From DASVVT01 sp036386415 (GTDB lineage Bacteria > Acidobacteriota > Blastocatellia > Pyrinomonadales > Pyrinomonadaceae), in the NCBI GenBank assembly GCA_036386415.1, contig DASVVT010000015.1:167217-231216 (forward strand): 64,000 bases of DNA, given 5' to 3'. The translations under genes and the position numbers were made by a program. Below the pieces are notes generated by a model, which saw only the letters and a list, made by a program, of their open reading frames with translations, was not told the origin of the DNA and searched no databases. Below are positions 51,120 through 60,525 of the stretch, in pieces (the first letter of the stretch is position 1; the number at the start of each line of letters is the position of its first letter).

Positions 51120-51866
51120 CAAAAGCTCCCTGCCCTGTAATTTCCGACCCAAACGGAGAGGCCAGCCTCAGGAGAGCTAAACAATCGCCGTGCCCGGTCT
51201 CAGGCCGCCGCACGTTTGGCACGCTAAATGTTGAAAAAGAAACAGTTTCCGTCAGCGGCCAGAGACTACGGAGGGCATTCGGCGAAAGCCGAAGCTGACA
51301 ACGGTGGCTGACTTTTTGTCAGCGCCTTGCCAGGAATGTCAGTGCTTTGCCGCTTCGGCGCAACACGGGGCGCGGGGCGCGACTTCGCCGCGCTCGACCT
51401 GAACGAGCGCGCGAGAGGCAAGCGACCGATCCACGAAGCAACACGAAATGACACGAAAAGAGGGGGGGCATGTGGTTTCGTGTCGCTTCGTGTCGAGCGC
51501 GTGGATCGTCCCCCGTCCTCTTTTGATTGCAACCTGGCACAAGTGCTGCATCCGACCGGCGTTTTCTGCTCCGCTACGAAAGGTCTCTCCGGCGCACTCT
51601 TGATACACCCTCTGTAGATTTCAGAGCGGAAAAGGGGTAGAATGGGCACGCGAACTGCCCCCTCAACGTAATGGATTGATTCGTCTAAAATACTGGTCGC
51701 CAGTAATCTTGGATGAACCTGGAATGGCTATCATAAATCCCCCAAGGTCATCTCAGCCTGCCGCAGTCAGTCAATAGCTGCCTCCGGCGATTCTCATAAT
51801 TTTTACGCGCGTCAGGTTTTCCCCGCAAGACGCTGAAATACTGACTGGCTAACTACGGAGGCTCCT
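51120..51866. other. Divergent intergenic region
   Basis: About 750 bases between the pseudo-receiver and the hybrid kinase genes. It contains a hairpin of the 'CACGAAGC' class (51428-51507) and presumably both promoters. No further gene seen. Confidence 0.5.
51428..51507. repeat. Inverted repeat, class 'CACGAAGCGACACGAA'
   Basis: The left arm starts GATCCACGAAGC at 51428 and the right arm ends CGTGGATC at 51507, imperfectly complementary. It is the same class as 5067-5143. Confidence 0.75.
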
Positions 51867-53876
51867 TTGGCTGAAGCGAAAAGCAACGGCAATTCCTTTC
51901 AAGATTTGATCTCGCTCGACACCGACGGCATCGGTGTGCAGGAGCTTGCGCCGCGCACGGACTGGAACGAGATGGGGGAGTCTGATCACTTCGTCCAGTT
52001 CTACGAGACGGATGCGTTCCTCATCGAGTCGCTCGGCGGCTTCATCGGCAAGGGCCTGAGCACAGGAGATGCGTGCATCGTGGTGGCGACCGCAGAGCAC
52101 CGCGAGGCGCTCGAAGATCGCTTGCGAGCGGACGGGATGGATCTGACCGCCGCACGCGCCTGCGGCCAGTATGTCTCGCTCGATGCAGCCGAGACTCTGT
52201 CGCAATTTATGTTTGATGGACAGCTAGACCCCGTGCGCTTCAGGGAGGTCATCGGGGACATCATCAGCCGAGCCGCTGAAGGCAGGCATCGCGTGCGAAT
52301 TTTTGGCGAGATGGTGGCGCTGCTGTGGGCGGAGGGCAACTACGACGGCGCGATCAGGTTGGAAGAGCTCTGGAACGATCTCAGCCACGCTCACTCTTTC
52401 CTGCTTTTCTGCTCTTATCCGATGGACAGCCTGGGCGGGGAAGCGAAAGCCGCCCCGCTCGGCCACGTCTGCGCAGGCCACTCGCGCGTTATCCCCGCCG
52501 AGAGCTACAGTGCGCTCGCCGACGCGGATGGACGCCTGCGCGCCATCACGTTGTTGCAACAGAAGGCAAAATCGCTTGAGGCGGAGGTCGCGGAGCGCAG
52601 GAAAGCCGAAGCGGCGCTGCGCGCTATGAAAGAGGAATTGGAAGTCCAACTCGTTCGCGAGCAGATGGCGCGGGCTGAAGCCGAATGCGCTAATCGCCTG
52701 AAGGACGAGTTCCTGGCGACGGTCTCGCACGAGCTGCGCACTCCGCTGCACGCGATCATCGGATGGTCTCACATGCTACGTCAGGGAAGGCTGGATGAAG
52801 CCACCGTCAGCCATGCGATGGAGACCATTGAACGCAACGCACAATCGCAGGCGCAACTGATCGAAGATATTCTCGACGTCTCGCGTGTGATTACGGGTAA
52901 GCTCCGCCTCAATATCGCGCCGGTTGACGTGGCAGCCGTCATCAACGCGGCCGTCGATTCCGTGCAGTTGGCGGCAGAATCGAAAGGCATTCAACTGGAG
53001 GTGACGCTCGATCCTTCAGCCCGTCATGTCTCAGGTGATGCTGGCCGCTTGCAGCAGATCGTCTGGAATCTGCTCTCAAACGCGATCAAGTTCACACACG
53101 CGAGCGGGCGCGTCGCAGTCCGGCTCGAGCGCGCAGACTCGTCTGTCCAGATCAGAGTGAGCGACACGGGCGAGGGCATCCATCAGGATTTTCTTCCCTA
53201 CATCTTCGACCGCTTCCGCCAGGCCGACGGCACGAGCACACGCCGCCACGGCGGTCTCGGTCTGGGGCTGGCAATCGTACGCCACCTGGTAGAGCTTCAC
53301 GGCGGCACAGTCCACGCAGACAGCGAGGGCGAAGGACGCGGCGCGGCGTTCACCATCAGGCTTCCTGCGGCTGGAGCGGATGAGCGCGCGAAAAATCGTC
53401 GAATTGAGAGCGCGAGCCTGTGGCCGAATGAAGAACCGAATCTTTACGAGCAGCCGCTTCCTTCGCTTGATGGTGTGCAGGTGCTGCTCGTCGATGATGA
53501 TCGAGACAGCCTTCAAATTCTGACGGTCATGCTGACTGAGTGCAGAGCCAAAGTACAGGCGGTGGCTTCCGCCTCCGAAGCGCTCGAAGTGCTACAGCGG
53601 TACGAGCCGGACGTGCTGGTATCCGACCTGGCGATGCCTGGCGAAGATGGTTACTCGCTCATACGCAAGGTGAGAGCGCTCAATGCGGAGAGCGGCCAGC
53701 GGCAAATACCGGCTGTCGCCTTGACCGCCTACGTCCGTGTAGAGGATCGCGCGCGCGCAATAAAGGAAGGGTTCAATATGTTCGTCTCGAAGCCGGTCGA
53801 GCCGAACGAGTTGATCATGGCTATCGCGAATCTGGCCGAGACCGGCGCGAACATATTGCGTCTCTCACGCCCGTAG
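51867..53876 (+). CDS. Hybrid histidine kinase with N-terminal MEDS sensor and C-terminal receiver
   Basis: This 669-aa protein contains a MEDS (DcmR-type) sensory domain (about 35-210; SDHFVQFYETDAFLIESL). A coiled coil (about 225-270) is followed by HisKA with the phospho-His in FLATVSHELRTPLHAIIGW. The HATPase_c has NLLSNAIKFTH, VSDTGEGI and GGLGLGLAIV. A receiver (about 535-655) has Asp in VLVSDLAMPGEDG and Lys in VSKPVEP. No membrane segment: a cytosolic sensor. It starts with TTG at 51867, supported by GGAGG five bases earlier. Divergent from the degenerate receiver gene, with which it may be functionally coupled. Confidence 0.93.
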   Translation: MAEAKSNGNSFQDLISLDTDGIGVQELAPRTDWNEMGESDHFVQFYETDAFLIESLGGFIGKGLSTGDACIVVATAEHREALEDRLRADGMDLTAARACGQYVSLDAAETLSQFMFDGQLDPVRFREVIGDIISRAAEGRHRVRIFGEMVALLWAEGNYDGAIRLEELWNDLSHAHSFLLFCSYPMDSLGGEAKAAPLGHVCAGHSRVIPAESYSALADADGRLRAITLLQQKAKSLEAEVAERRKAEAALRAMKEELEVQLVREQMARAEAECANRLKDEFLATVSHELRTPLHAIIGWSHMLRQGRLDEATVSHAMETIERNAQSQAQLIEDILDVSRVITGKLRLNIAPVDVAAVINAAVDSVQLAAESKGIQLEVTLDPSARHVSGDAGRLQQIVWNLLSNAIKFTHASGRVAVRLERADSSVQIRVSDTGEGIHQDFLPYIFDRFRQADGTSTRRHGGLGLGLAIVRHLVELHGGTVHADSEGEGRGAAFTIRLPAAGADERAKNRRIESASLWPNEEPNLYEQPLPSLDGVQVLLVDDDRDSLQILTVMLTECRAKVQAVASASEALEVLQRYEPDVLVSDLAMPGEDGYSLIRKVRALNAESGQRQIPAVALTAYVRVEDRARAIKEGFNMFVSKPVEPNELIMAIANLAETGANILRLSRP

Positions 53877-54395
53877 ATTAGATAATCGCTGCCCCTTCAG
53901 TGACACACTATGGGCGCTCCTTTTGGGGGCGCTCATTTGCTTTTCAGAACAACTCACGGGCTCAATTATCGAAGCGTGGCAGCAGCGCTATCGGAGTATC
54001 CAGAAGCCCACGGTGCTCGGACGTTGCTGCGTACCTCACTTTTGACTGTGTTACAGTTAGGGTGATAGAACTATAGACGGTTGCATTTGCAAGCGATGAG
54101 GGATGAAGCTCTTAATCAAGCCTGTGAGGGCGGCTCAGTTGAGCCGCATGTCTGTCGCCCTGAAAGGGCTGATCCCGGCATGCCAGATACAGACCGAGGA
54201 GAGCGCGAGAGAACTATAAAGGCAGCGCCAACGAGGGGTTATAAGTAGCAGGGGGCGGCAATCGAACGGGGCTGCGCGTGCATCTAAAGAGTGTTTAAGA
54301 ATATCATTTGATGAGTGATAGGTGATCGGAGACGGGCGCTCGCGCGCCCCTCAGACGCTCGCTTATCACTCATTGCTTGTCAATAAAGGAATCTA
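53877..54395. other. Intergenic region between the kinase and topA
   Basis: About 520 bases without a credible gene. It has a 9-base direct repeat (GGGCGCTCC/GGGCGCTCA) near 53910-53935, a small GC-rich hairpin near 54132-54150 and a longer hairpin at 54311-54373 just upstream of topA. Confidence 0.5.
54311..54373. repeat. Inverted repeat upstream of topA
   Basis: ATGAGTGATA (54311-54320) is complementary to 54364-54373, enclosing a GC-rich inner palindrome. It lies 22 bases before the topA start. Confidence 0.65.
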
Positions 54396-56993
54396 ATGGC
54401 GAAGAATTTAGTCATCGTCGAATCGCCCGCCAAAGCGAAGACGATCAATAAGTATCTGGGAGCAGATTATCGCGTGATGGCCTCTATCGGCCACATCAAG
54501 GATTTGCCGTCGAAGGGACTGGGCGTCGATGTCGAACACGATTTCGAGCCGACCTATGAGGTCATCCCTGATACGAAAAAGCGCAACAACCGTAAGATCG
54601 TCTCGGACTTGAAAAAGGCCGCGAAGGAAGCGGAATCAATCTACCTGGCCGCCGACCCTGATCGTGAAGGTGAAGCCATCTGCCAGCACCTCGCCGAAGA
54701 GATCGTGCCGAAGCGTCCGCGCAAGCCGACCTTCCGCGTGATGTTCAACGAGATCACGAAGCGCGCCGTGCAGGATGCCTTCAAAGAACCGAAACAGATA
54801 GACCAGAACTTAGTCGATGCGCAGCAGGCGCGACGCGTGCTTGATCGCCTCGTCGGCTATAAAGTCTCGCCCCTCCTGTGCCGCACCATCGGAGGACGCC
54901 TGAGCGCCGGGCGCGTGCAGTCTGTCGCGCTCCGCATGGTCGTCGAGCGCGAGCGCGAGATAGAGGCTTTCGTCAAGACTGAATACTGGACGATCACGGC
55001 CAACCTGGCGGCGAAATTGCCGCCCGCCTTCGATGCGCGCCTCTTCAAAGTAGGCGAGCAGACGGTCAAGACCTCCGGCTTCGATCAGGATTTGAAGAAG
55101 AACGAAATCCTCATCGGCGACGAGGCGCAGGCCAAGGAGCTGGTCGCCGAAGCTGAGGTGCAGAGCTTCCGCGTCGCGGACGTGACGACGAAGGAGCGTA
55201 AGCGCAATCCCGTCCCCTCGTTCATCACTTCGAAGTTGCAGCAGGAGGCTTCGCGCAAGCTCGGCTTTCCGGTTAAGAAGACGATGATGCTCGCGCAAAA
55301 GCTCTACGAAGGCGTGGAGCTGGGCGCTGAGGGCGCGGTTGGGTTAATCACCTACATGCGCACGGATTCGACGCGCGTCTCAGACGCGGCCCTAAGCGAG
55401 GTGCGCGACTTTATCGAGAACCAGTACGGCGCAAACTACCTGCCCGAAAAAGCGATCCATTATCGCTCGAAGAAGGGCGCGCAGGACGCGCACGAGGCCA
55501 TTCGCCCGACGGATGTCGCGCGCACGCCCGATGCGCTCGCCAGGTATCTTAATAAAGAGGAGCTGAAACTCTACCGCCTCATCTGGCAGCGCTTCGTCGC
55601 CTCCCAGATGATGCCCGCGATCTTCGACCAGACGACGATAGATATAGAAGCCGGTCGCTTCCTTTTCCGCGCGACGGGTTCGGTGCTGAAATTCGACGGC
55701 TTCCTCAAAGTTTACCAGGAAGGACGCGACGAAAAGTCTGAAGATGAAGATGAAGCGGAGCGCACTCTGCCGCTGGTCGAAAAGGGCGAGCCTCTACGCT
55801 TGAACTCGATCAATCCCGAACAGCATTTCACAGAGCCGCCGCCGCGTTACACGGAAGCGACGCTCGTCAAAGCGCTCGAAGAGAAGGGCATCGGGCGACC
55901 CTCGACCTATGCGGCGATCATGACGACGATCATCGACCGCGAATATGTCGAGAAGCACGAAGGGCGTTTTCATCCGACCTCTTTGGGGACGACCGTCAAC
56001 GACCTGCTGGTCGCCAGCTTCGACGATCTCTTTAACGAGACCTACACGGCGCGCATGGAAGGCGAGCTGGACGAGATTGAAGATGGAAAGATGAAGTGGA
56101 CGGAGGCGCTCCACGAGTTCTACGACAAATTTGCGAAGGACTTGAAGTCAGCCGAGCGTGAGATGCGCGCCGCCAAGCAGCAGGCCATCCCGACCGATGA
56201 AGTGTGCGAGAACTGCGGGGCTCCGATGGTCATCAAGTTCGGGCGCTTCGGCCAGTTCCTCGCCTGCTCGAACTATCCCGAGTGCCGCACGACGCGCGAG
56301 GTCGCAAAGCCTACAGCGGCGGCGGCGACGAGCGGCGAAGCAGATGGCAAGAGCGCCACGGATGCCACGGCTTCGACCAGGGGCGCGACAGCGGCACAGG
56401 CCGAAGGCGCCGCCGCCGCAGATGCAGAAGAGGCAGAGACGTGCGACTTGTGCGGCAAGCCTATGGCTTTAAAGCGCGGTCGCTTCGGCCAGTTCCTGGG
56501 CTGCACGGGCTATCCCGATTGCCGCAACATACGCAAGATCGCCAAGAGCGGCGCGGTCGCTCCTGCGCCCGTCCCGCTCGACGAGACGTGTCCGGTCGAT
56601 GGGGCGCAACTGGTGCGCCGCCACGGTCGCTTCGGCGAGTTCGTCTCGTGCTCAAACTATCCGAAGTGCAGCTACATCAAGCGCGAGACGACCGGCGTGG
56701 CCTGCCCGCGCGCGGGCTGTCGCGGCGAGATCGTCGTCAAGAAATCGAAGCGCGGTAAAGCCTTCTACGGCTGCTCGGAGTATCCGAAGTGCGACGTGGT
56801 CTTCTGGGACAAGCCCGTCAGCCTGCCGTGCCCCACATGCGCCGCGCCCTTTCTTCTGGAGAAGACGACGAAAAAAGAGGGCACCATTCGTTACTGCGCG
56901 CAGGAAGGCTGCGGTTATAAAGAGCCAGCGCAGACGACAGCCGCCGTTATCAAAACCCCGGCTGAGCATGGGACGCGCCGCATCGCCGGCTGA
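54396..56993 (+). CDS. topA: DNA topoisomerase I
   Basis: This 865-aa type IA topoisomerase relaxes negative supercoils. The TOPRIM domain begins at residue 1 (NLVIVESPAKAKTI; DPDREGEAICQHL). The active-site Tyr320 is in GLITYMRTDSTRVS, and LSAGRVQSVAL and RPSTYAAI are further signatures. The C-terminus has four Cys4 zinc ribbons (CENCGAPM, CDLCGKPM, CPVDGAQL with only partial ligands, CPRAGC) plus a fifth, less regular one (CPTCAAPF). An Ala/Thr-rich linker separates the first and second. No ribosome-binding site of note. The length and order fit the bacterial enzyme. Single gene, convergent with the DUF4139 gene. Confidence 0.97.
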   Translation: MAKNLVIVESPAKAKTINKYLGADYRVMASIGHIKDLPSKGLGVDVEHDFEPTYEVIPDTKKRNNRKIVSDLKKAAKEAESIYLAADPDREGEAICQHLAEEIVPKRPRKPTFRVMFNEITKRAVQDAFKEPKQIDQNLVDAQQARRVLDRLVGYKVSPLLCRTIGGRLSAGRVQSVALRMVVEREREIEAFVKTEYWTITANLAAKLPPAFDARLFKVGEQTVKTSGFDQDLKKNEILIGDEAQAKELVAEAEVQSFRVADVTTKERKRNPVPSFITSKLQQEASRKLGFPVKKTMMLAQKLYEGVELGAEGAVGLITYMRTDSTRVSDAALSEVRDFIENQYGANYLPEKAIHYRSKKGAQDAHEAIRPTDVARTPDALARYLNKEELKLYRLIWQRFVASQMMPAIFDQTTIDIEAGRFLFRATGSVLKFDGFLKVYQEGRDEKSEDEDEAERTLPLVEKGEPLRLNSINPEQHFTEPPPRYTEATLVKALEEKGIGRPSTYAAIMTTIIDREYVEKHEGRFHPTSLGTTVNDLLVASFDDLFNETYTARMEGELDEIEDGKMKWTEALHEFYDKFAKDLKSAEREMRAAKQQAIPTDEVCENCGAPMVIKFGRFGQFLACSNYPECRTTREVAKPTAAAATSGEADGKSATDATASTRGATAAQAEGAAAADAEEAETCDLCGKPMALKRGRFGQFLGCTGYPDCRNIRKIAKSGAVAPAPVPLDETCPVDGAQLVRRHGRFGEFVSCSNYPKCSYIKRETTGVACPRAGCRGEIVVKKSKRGKAFYGCSEYPKCDVVFWDKPVSLPCPTCAAPFLLEKTTKKEGTIRYCAQEGCGYKEPAQTTAAVIKTPAEHGTRRIAG

Positions 56994-57004
56994 TACGAAA
57001 AACA

Positions 57005-57094
57005 TTAAACGCAAAGGACGCAAAGTATAAAGACGCAAAGGAGATGATTCTTAGCTTTCCTTTGCGTCTTCTCTTCTGCGTCCTTTGCATTTAA
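57005..57094. repeat. Inverted repeat, class 'CGCAAAGGACGCAAAG'
   Basis: Nested complementary words (57005-57043 against 57057-57094). It lies between the convergent topA and DUF4139 genes and may terminate both. Confidence 0.85.
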
Positions 57095-57114
57095 ATCTCC
57101 GCTCTCCCTCACAT

Positions 57115-58563
57115 TCAATATTTGACACGAACGCGATAGGTGAGCTTCGTTTCACCGTCTTTCTCCACGGGCACTTCAAAGCGGGCGGCGAAGGCAGCCG
57201 TCTTCTCCGCGCGGTGGCTCGATGAGAGCATCCTCCAGTCTCCTCCGATTGGCTCGTTGACGATCACCTTCACGAGCCCCTGCTTGTGATTGCGAATCGT
57301 GATCTCGTAGGCATAGTCGTGGACGTAATCACTGATGATCCGGTAATCGGTCAGCTTCCTTTCGGCGACGATGTCGAAGGCGTCGCCGACCTTAACGCGC
57401 ACGTCTTCATCTTTGGGCGTGTGGTCGATGCGGTCTTCGCCTATGAACTGCTGCCCGCCTTTGTCATCCTTTTTGTAGAGACGAATGGTTCCGGCTGGCA
57501 TCGGCATGCCGAGATGATTCGGCTGCGAGTTGCGAAACTGTATGAAGACGCCGACCTTCTCTTTGATGGGTGCGCCCACGCTCGCGTAGCTCTGATAATA
57601 GTAGGGCTGGCCGTTGATGACGAACTCTTTGGAGACCATGAAGTCCGAGGCTTCGAGCAAGGAAACCTGCTTGGTCTCCTGTTCGCGAATCGAGGCCGGA
57701 CGCTGCAAGGTGTAGAGGTGATACTCGAAGAAAGACTGCTCCTGGAATTGGGGGGCTGTTTCCGAGCGCGCCCGATCAGCACGCCGAGCCCCGGCCAGCA
57801 CCTCGTCCTTGCTCTCGTGAACGCGATTGACATCGCCTGCGACCAGTTGCAGACGCGCTTCGTTGAAGCCCACGCCGCTCTGATTCACAAGCGTCACCCA
57901 CCCCTGTACGTCTCCACGCGTGTCGTCCGCGTTGACCACCAGGACGTAGTCTGCCTTCCAGTTCATGCCGCCCGTCAGGTAGCTCGCCTCGACCGTCTGC
58001 ACGCCGTTTGAAGCGCTCTCCACATCCCAGACGAGGGTCGGCGTCGCCACCAGGTTCTGCGGCAGGTCCGAGAATCTCGTCTCGACGATGTTCGAAGGAT
58101 TGATCACGATCTGACCGCCAATCCTCCACACCTGCCCCTCATTGTTTGAAAGGAGCGTCGCCTGCACGGGCGTCAGCACTTCCGTGTTGTTCTCGAAACG
58201 CCTCAAGACCAGCGTCACCTCGCGCCCCACGTACTTATCCAACAGCTTAGAGGGATTGAGCAGGTCGTACTGGTAGTTCTGTTCGAGTATCCCTAAGGAA
58301 GCGGGCGTGGTCAGCGAGGCCAGATGGACGGTCTCCGGACGAATCTGCGCGGCGACATCGGCGAAGCGCAGGCTGACGCGGCCAGCAGGCAGATTCAGAG
58401 AGCGCGTTTCACGCACGAGGCCGATGTTGGAGTTGTAGACCGTGACGTTGATGGATTGACGCTCATGCGCCGTGGTCGTGAGCTGAGCGGTTTGCGCCGC
58501 GACGCAGATGGGAAGCAAAGCGAAAAGCGCTGAGATGAGAAGCGAAGGAAATAGTCGGGACAT
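57115..58563 (-). CDS. Secreted DUF4139 domain protein
   Basis: This 482-aa exported protein has a signal peptide (about 1-24, ending CVAAQT). The body is a mostly beta DUF4139-type domain (NITVYNSNIGLVRETRSLNL-like start VTVYNSNIGLVRETR; SYLTGGMNWKADYVLVV; LQLVAGDVNR; YEITIRNHKQ). The family is widespread in environmental bacteria, mostly uncharacterised, and probably periplasmic or surface associated. GGAGG precedes the ATG by about 12 bases. Stands alone between hairpins. Confidence 0.85.
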   Translation of the reverse strand: MSRLFPSLLISALFALLPICVAAQTAQLTTTAHERQSINVTVYNSNIGLVRETRSLNLPAGRVSLRFADVAAQIRPETVHLASLTTPASLGILEQNYQYDLLNPSKLLDKYVGREVTLVLRRFENNTEVLTPVQATLLSNNEGQVWRIGGQIVINPSNIVETRFSDLPQNLVATPTLVWDVESASNGVQTVEASYLTGGMNWKADYVLVVNADDTRGDVQGWVTLVNQSGVGFNEARLQLVAGDVNRVHESKDEVLAGARRADRARSETAPQFQEQSFFEYHLYTLQRPASIREQETKQVSLLEASDFMVSKEFVINGQPYYYQSYASVGAPIKEKVGVFIQFRNSQPNHLGMPMPAGTIRLYKKDDKGGQQFIGEDRIDHTPKDEDVRVKVGDAFDIVAERKLTDYRIISDYVHDYAYEITIRNHKQGLVKVIVNEPIGGDWRMLSSSHRAEKTAAFAARFEVPVEKDGETKLTYRVRVKY

Positions 58564-58682
58564 GTCGTCGAGTGACCTCCAGATGAATGATTAAGAGACG
58601 AGACGGACGCGCTTCACCGGCGCGTTGTAAATAGAACGCAGTGGAGGCAGATGGCTTGCGCTGTTGATGACGAAAGAAAGAG

Positions 58683-58755
58683 CCTCACGCAAAGACGCAA
58701 AGGCGCAAAGAAAAGATGCGCCTTTCTCCTTGCGCCTTTGCGTCTTTGCGTGAGG
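58683..58755. repeat. Perfect 26-bp inverted repeat, class 'CGCAAAGACGCAAAGG'
   Basis: Arms 58683-58708 and 58730-58755 are exactly complementary. It lies between divergent genes, so it is not positioned as a terminator. Confidence 0.93.
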
Positions 58756-58777
58756 TCTATTTCATCTTCTACTATTT

Positions 58778-59200
58778 ATGCTCATGATGGCACGCAGAAG
58801 ATTTCATCGCATCGTCTTTTGTCTGGCTGGCCTCTATAACATCGCCTGGGGATTGTACTGCGTGTATGACCCGCAATGGCTGTTTCGTTATGCGGGCATG
58901 CCGCTCGAAAACTACCCGCAGATATTCGCGTGTCTGGGGATGGTGGTCGGCCTCTACGGCATTATCTACCTTGAGGTCGCGCGCGTGCCGGAGCGCGGCT
59001 GGCTGCTGGCAGCGGTCGGACTCTGTGGCAAAGTGCTCGGCCCCGTCGGGCTGGCCGAGTTGATCTGGAGCGGGCAATGGCCGCCCAAAACTTTAGTTCT
59101 GTGTCTCACGAACGACCTCATCTGGTGGGCTCCTTTCGCGCTCTATCTCTACGATGCGTGGCCTTTCTGGCGGCGCGATTGGCGACACGTAAACGTCTGA
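58778..59200 (+). CDS. Small four-helix membrane protein of unknown function
   Basis: This 140-aa hydrophobic protein has about four transmembrane helices (about 10-30, 45-65, 75-97, 103-125) and aromatic-rich loops (VYDPQWLFRYAG, WPFWRRDW). It resembles small conserved membrane proteins of unknown role in Gram-negative bacteria; no catalytic motif. ATG 58778 or 58787 could be the start. It precedes the SWIM gene by 120 bases on the same strand. Confidence 0.78.
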   Translation: MLMMARRRFHRIVFCLAGLYNIAWGLYCVYDPQWLFRYAGMPLENYPQIFACLGMVVGLYGIIYLEVARVPERGWLLAAVGLCGKVLGPVGLAELIWSGQWPPKTLVLCLTNDLIWWAPFALYLYDAWPFWRRDWRHVNV

Positions 59201-59320
59201 AAAGTAAGGGTTAAGATCAAACCCCTGGGTCTCCGTGAGCATCAAAGTTACGGCGCGTCCGAACTGTTTTGAGGGCGCAATTTTTATCTTCCGACTATGA
59301 GAGAGTGAGAGGAATTCAAG

Positions 59321-59647
59321 ATGACGACTAAGAAGAAACAGGCGGCGAAGGTCAAGGAGTTTTCGCCCGCCGAGCAGCGTGCGGCGCGTTCGGAGCGTGT
59401 CATCGTCGATGAGGCTGAGCCTTACGGCTGGATGGCGCGTTCGGAGTCCGACCCTGCGAGTAACTATCATCTGTTTTGTGATCCCGACACGAAACAACTG
59501 GCCTGCACCTGCGCAGACTTTGTTTATCGCGGCAACGCCGAATCCGGCTACGAATGCAAGCACGTCTCGGCGGTGCTCAAATACATCGCGCGGCAATACC
59601 TCGCGCACGATTACAACCCTGAGCGGCAGCGCGCACGCGCGGCTTGA
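59321..59647 (+). CDS. Stand-alone SWIM zinc-finger protein
   Basis: This 108-aa protein has a central SWIM-type motif, Cys-x-Cys...Cys-x-His, in LACTCADFVYRGNAESGYECKHVSAVL (split: LACTCADFVYRG and YECKHVSAVL). It binds zinc and may contact DNA or protein. Basic N-terminus (MTTKKKQAAKVKEF) and C-terminal tail. Larger SWIM proteins are often fused to helicases; here it is free. Single gene, function unknown. Confidence 0.82.
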   Translation: MTTKKKQAAKVKEFSPAEQRAARSERVIVDEAEPYGWMARSESDPASNYHLFCDPDTKQLACTCADFVYRGNAESGYECKHVSAVLKYIARQYLAHDYNPERQRARAA

Positions 59648-59677
59648 TCTTGAGTGCCACGTTTAAGACGGAAACTT

Positions 59678-59773
59678 TTAACGCAAAGGACGCAAAGGAA
59701 GACGCTGGAGGCGCGCAAAGAGATTCAACTCTCTGCGCCCTTTGCGAACATCCTTTGCGTCCTCTGCGTTTAA
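59678..59773. repeat. Inverted repeat, class 'CGCAAAGGACGCAAAG'
   Basis: Left arm 59678-59699 and right arm 59751-59773 are complementary with one mismatch and one gap. A second small hairpin lies between them. Located between convergent genes. Confidence 0.82.
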
Positions 59774-59825
59774 ATCTCTTCTTACGTTCCAGCGAGGGCG
59801 TTCAGAGCACAGAGCGCCACAACGT

Positions 59826-60380
59826 TCAACGGCTGATATTTCGGCGCAGCTTTGATGGATGACGTTTGACCTTCGCAGGTCTGACGGCTAAATTACCTAC
59901 AACCGCTTCGGGTAACGCCATTTCGCCCATCGTAATTCGTGGTAGTTGTGGCGGCGGGGGAGGAATAGACTCAGGCTTACTGACAGCCATCACGCCCGTC
60001 TCCGCTAAATCTTCAAAGGGGTCGCTGTCACTCTCGCTCAAACCCGCGTAGATGCCGAGACCTGCAAAGAAGCTGAGGGCTGCCGAGATGATCGCCGTCT
60101 TGATGCGCGACAACCGCCGACGGAGGGCGCGTAGTCCGACGGGGCAGTTATCAGTCAGGATCGTGCCGTCAGCCCGCCGGTAGAACCTGACGCAGAGTCT
60201 CCCTTCGGAGTTTGCGATGAGTGACTCTGCCTCTTGCTTGGACATGCCTGAGAGGTTGTAGACGTTCAGGCTGCACTGGCTGCAAAAGCGCACCTGCTCA
60301 GAGCCTATCATCTCGTCCCAGTTGGCGGGACACGGGGCGGCGACTTTCACCTCGTCGAGCGGGTTGTCAGATGCGAACAT
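59826..60380 (-). CDS. Small Cys-rich protein with one membrane segment
   Basis: This 184-aa protein has an N-terminal Cys-rich module (PCPANWDEM, RFCSQCSLNVYNLSG, then LCVRFYRRADGTILTDNCPVG) that looks like a metal-binding or redox domain of a family common in environmental bacteria. It is followed by one membrane helix (about residues 93-112) and a Pro-rich, then basic tail (PPPPPQLPRI...). The topology suggests the Cys-rich part is cytoplasmic and the Pro-rich tail outside. No function known. Followed on the minus strand by the convergent hairpin region at 59678-59773. Confidence 0.75.
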   Translation of the reverse strand: MFASDNPLDEVKVAAPCPANWDEMIGSEQVRFCSQCSLNVYNLSGMSKQEAESLIANSEGRLCVRFYRRADGTILTDNCPVGLRALRRRLSRIKTAIISAALSFFAGLGIYAGLSESDSDPFEDLAETGVMAVSKPESIPPPPPQLPRITMGEMALPEAVVGNLAVRPAKVKRHPSKLRRNISR

Positions 60381-60477
60381 GATTGTAAACCCTCCGTCTG
60401 GTCGAAACTATGAAGCCGGGCGGTGTCCGTTACATTAGACGCCCGTCGAGCGCGAATGTTCCACATCCTTTTTTGTC

Positions 60478-60507
60478 GGAGGGCGGCGCGCAATCAAACC
60501 GCCCTCC
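60478..60507 (-). terminator. Hairpin after the VIT/VWA gene
   Basis: GGAGGGCGG (60478-60486) and CCGCCCTCC (60499-60507) form a 9-bp stem 19 bases after the stop at 60526. The T-rich run lies on the plus strand side, so it lacks the usual U-tract for the minus strand. Termination is plausible but not canonical. Confidence 0.5.
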
Positions 60508-60525
60508 AATCTCTCTTGAACGCTT

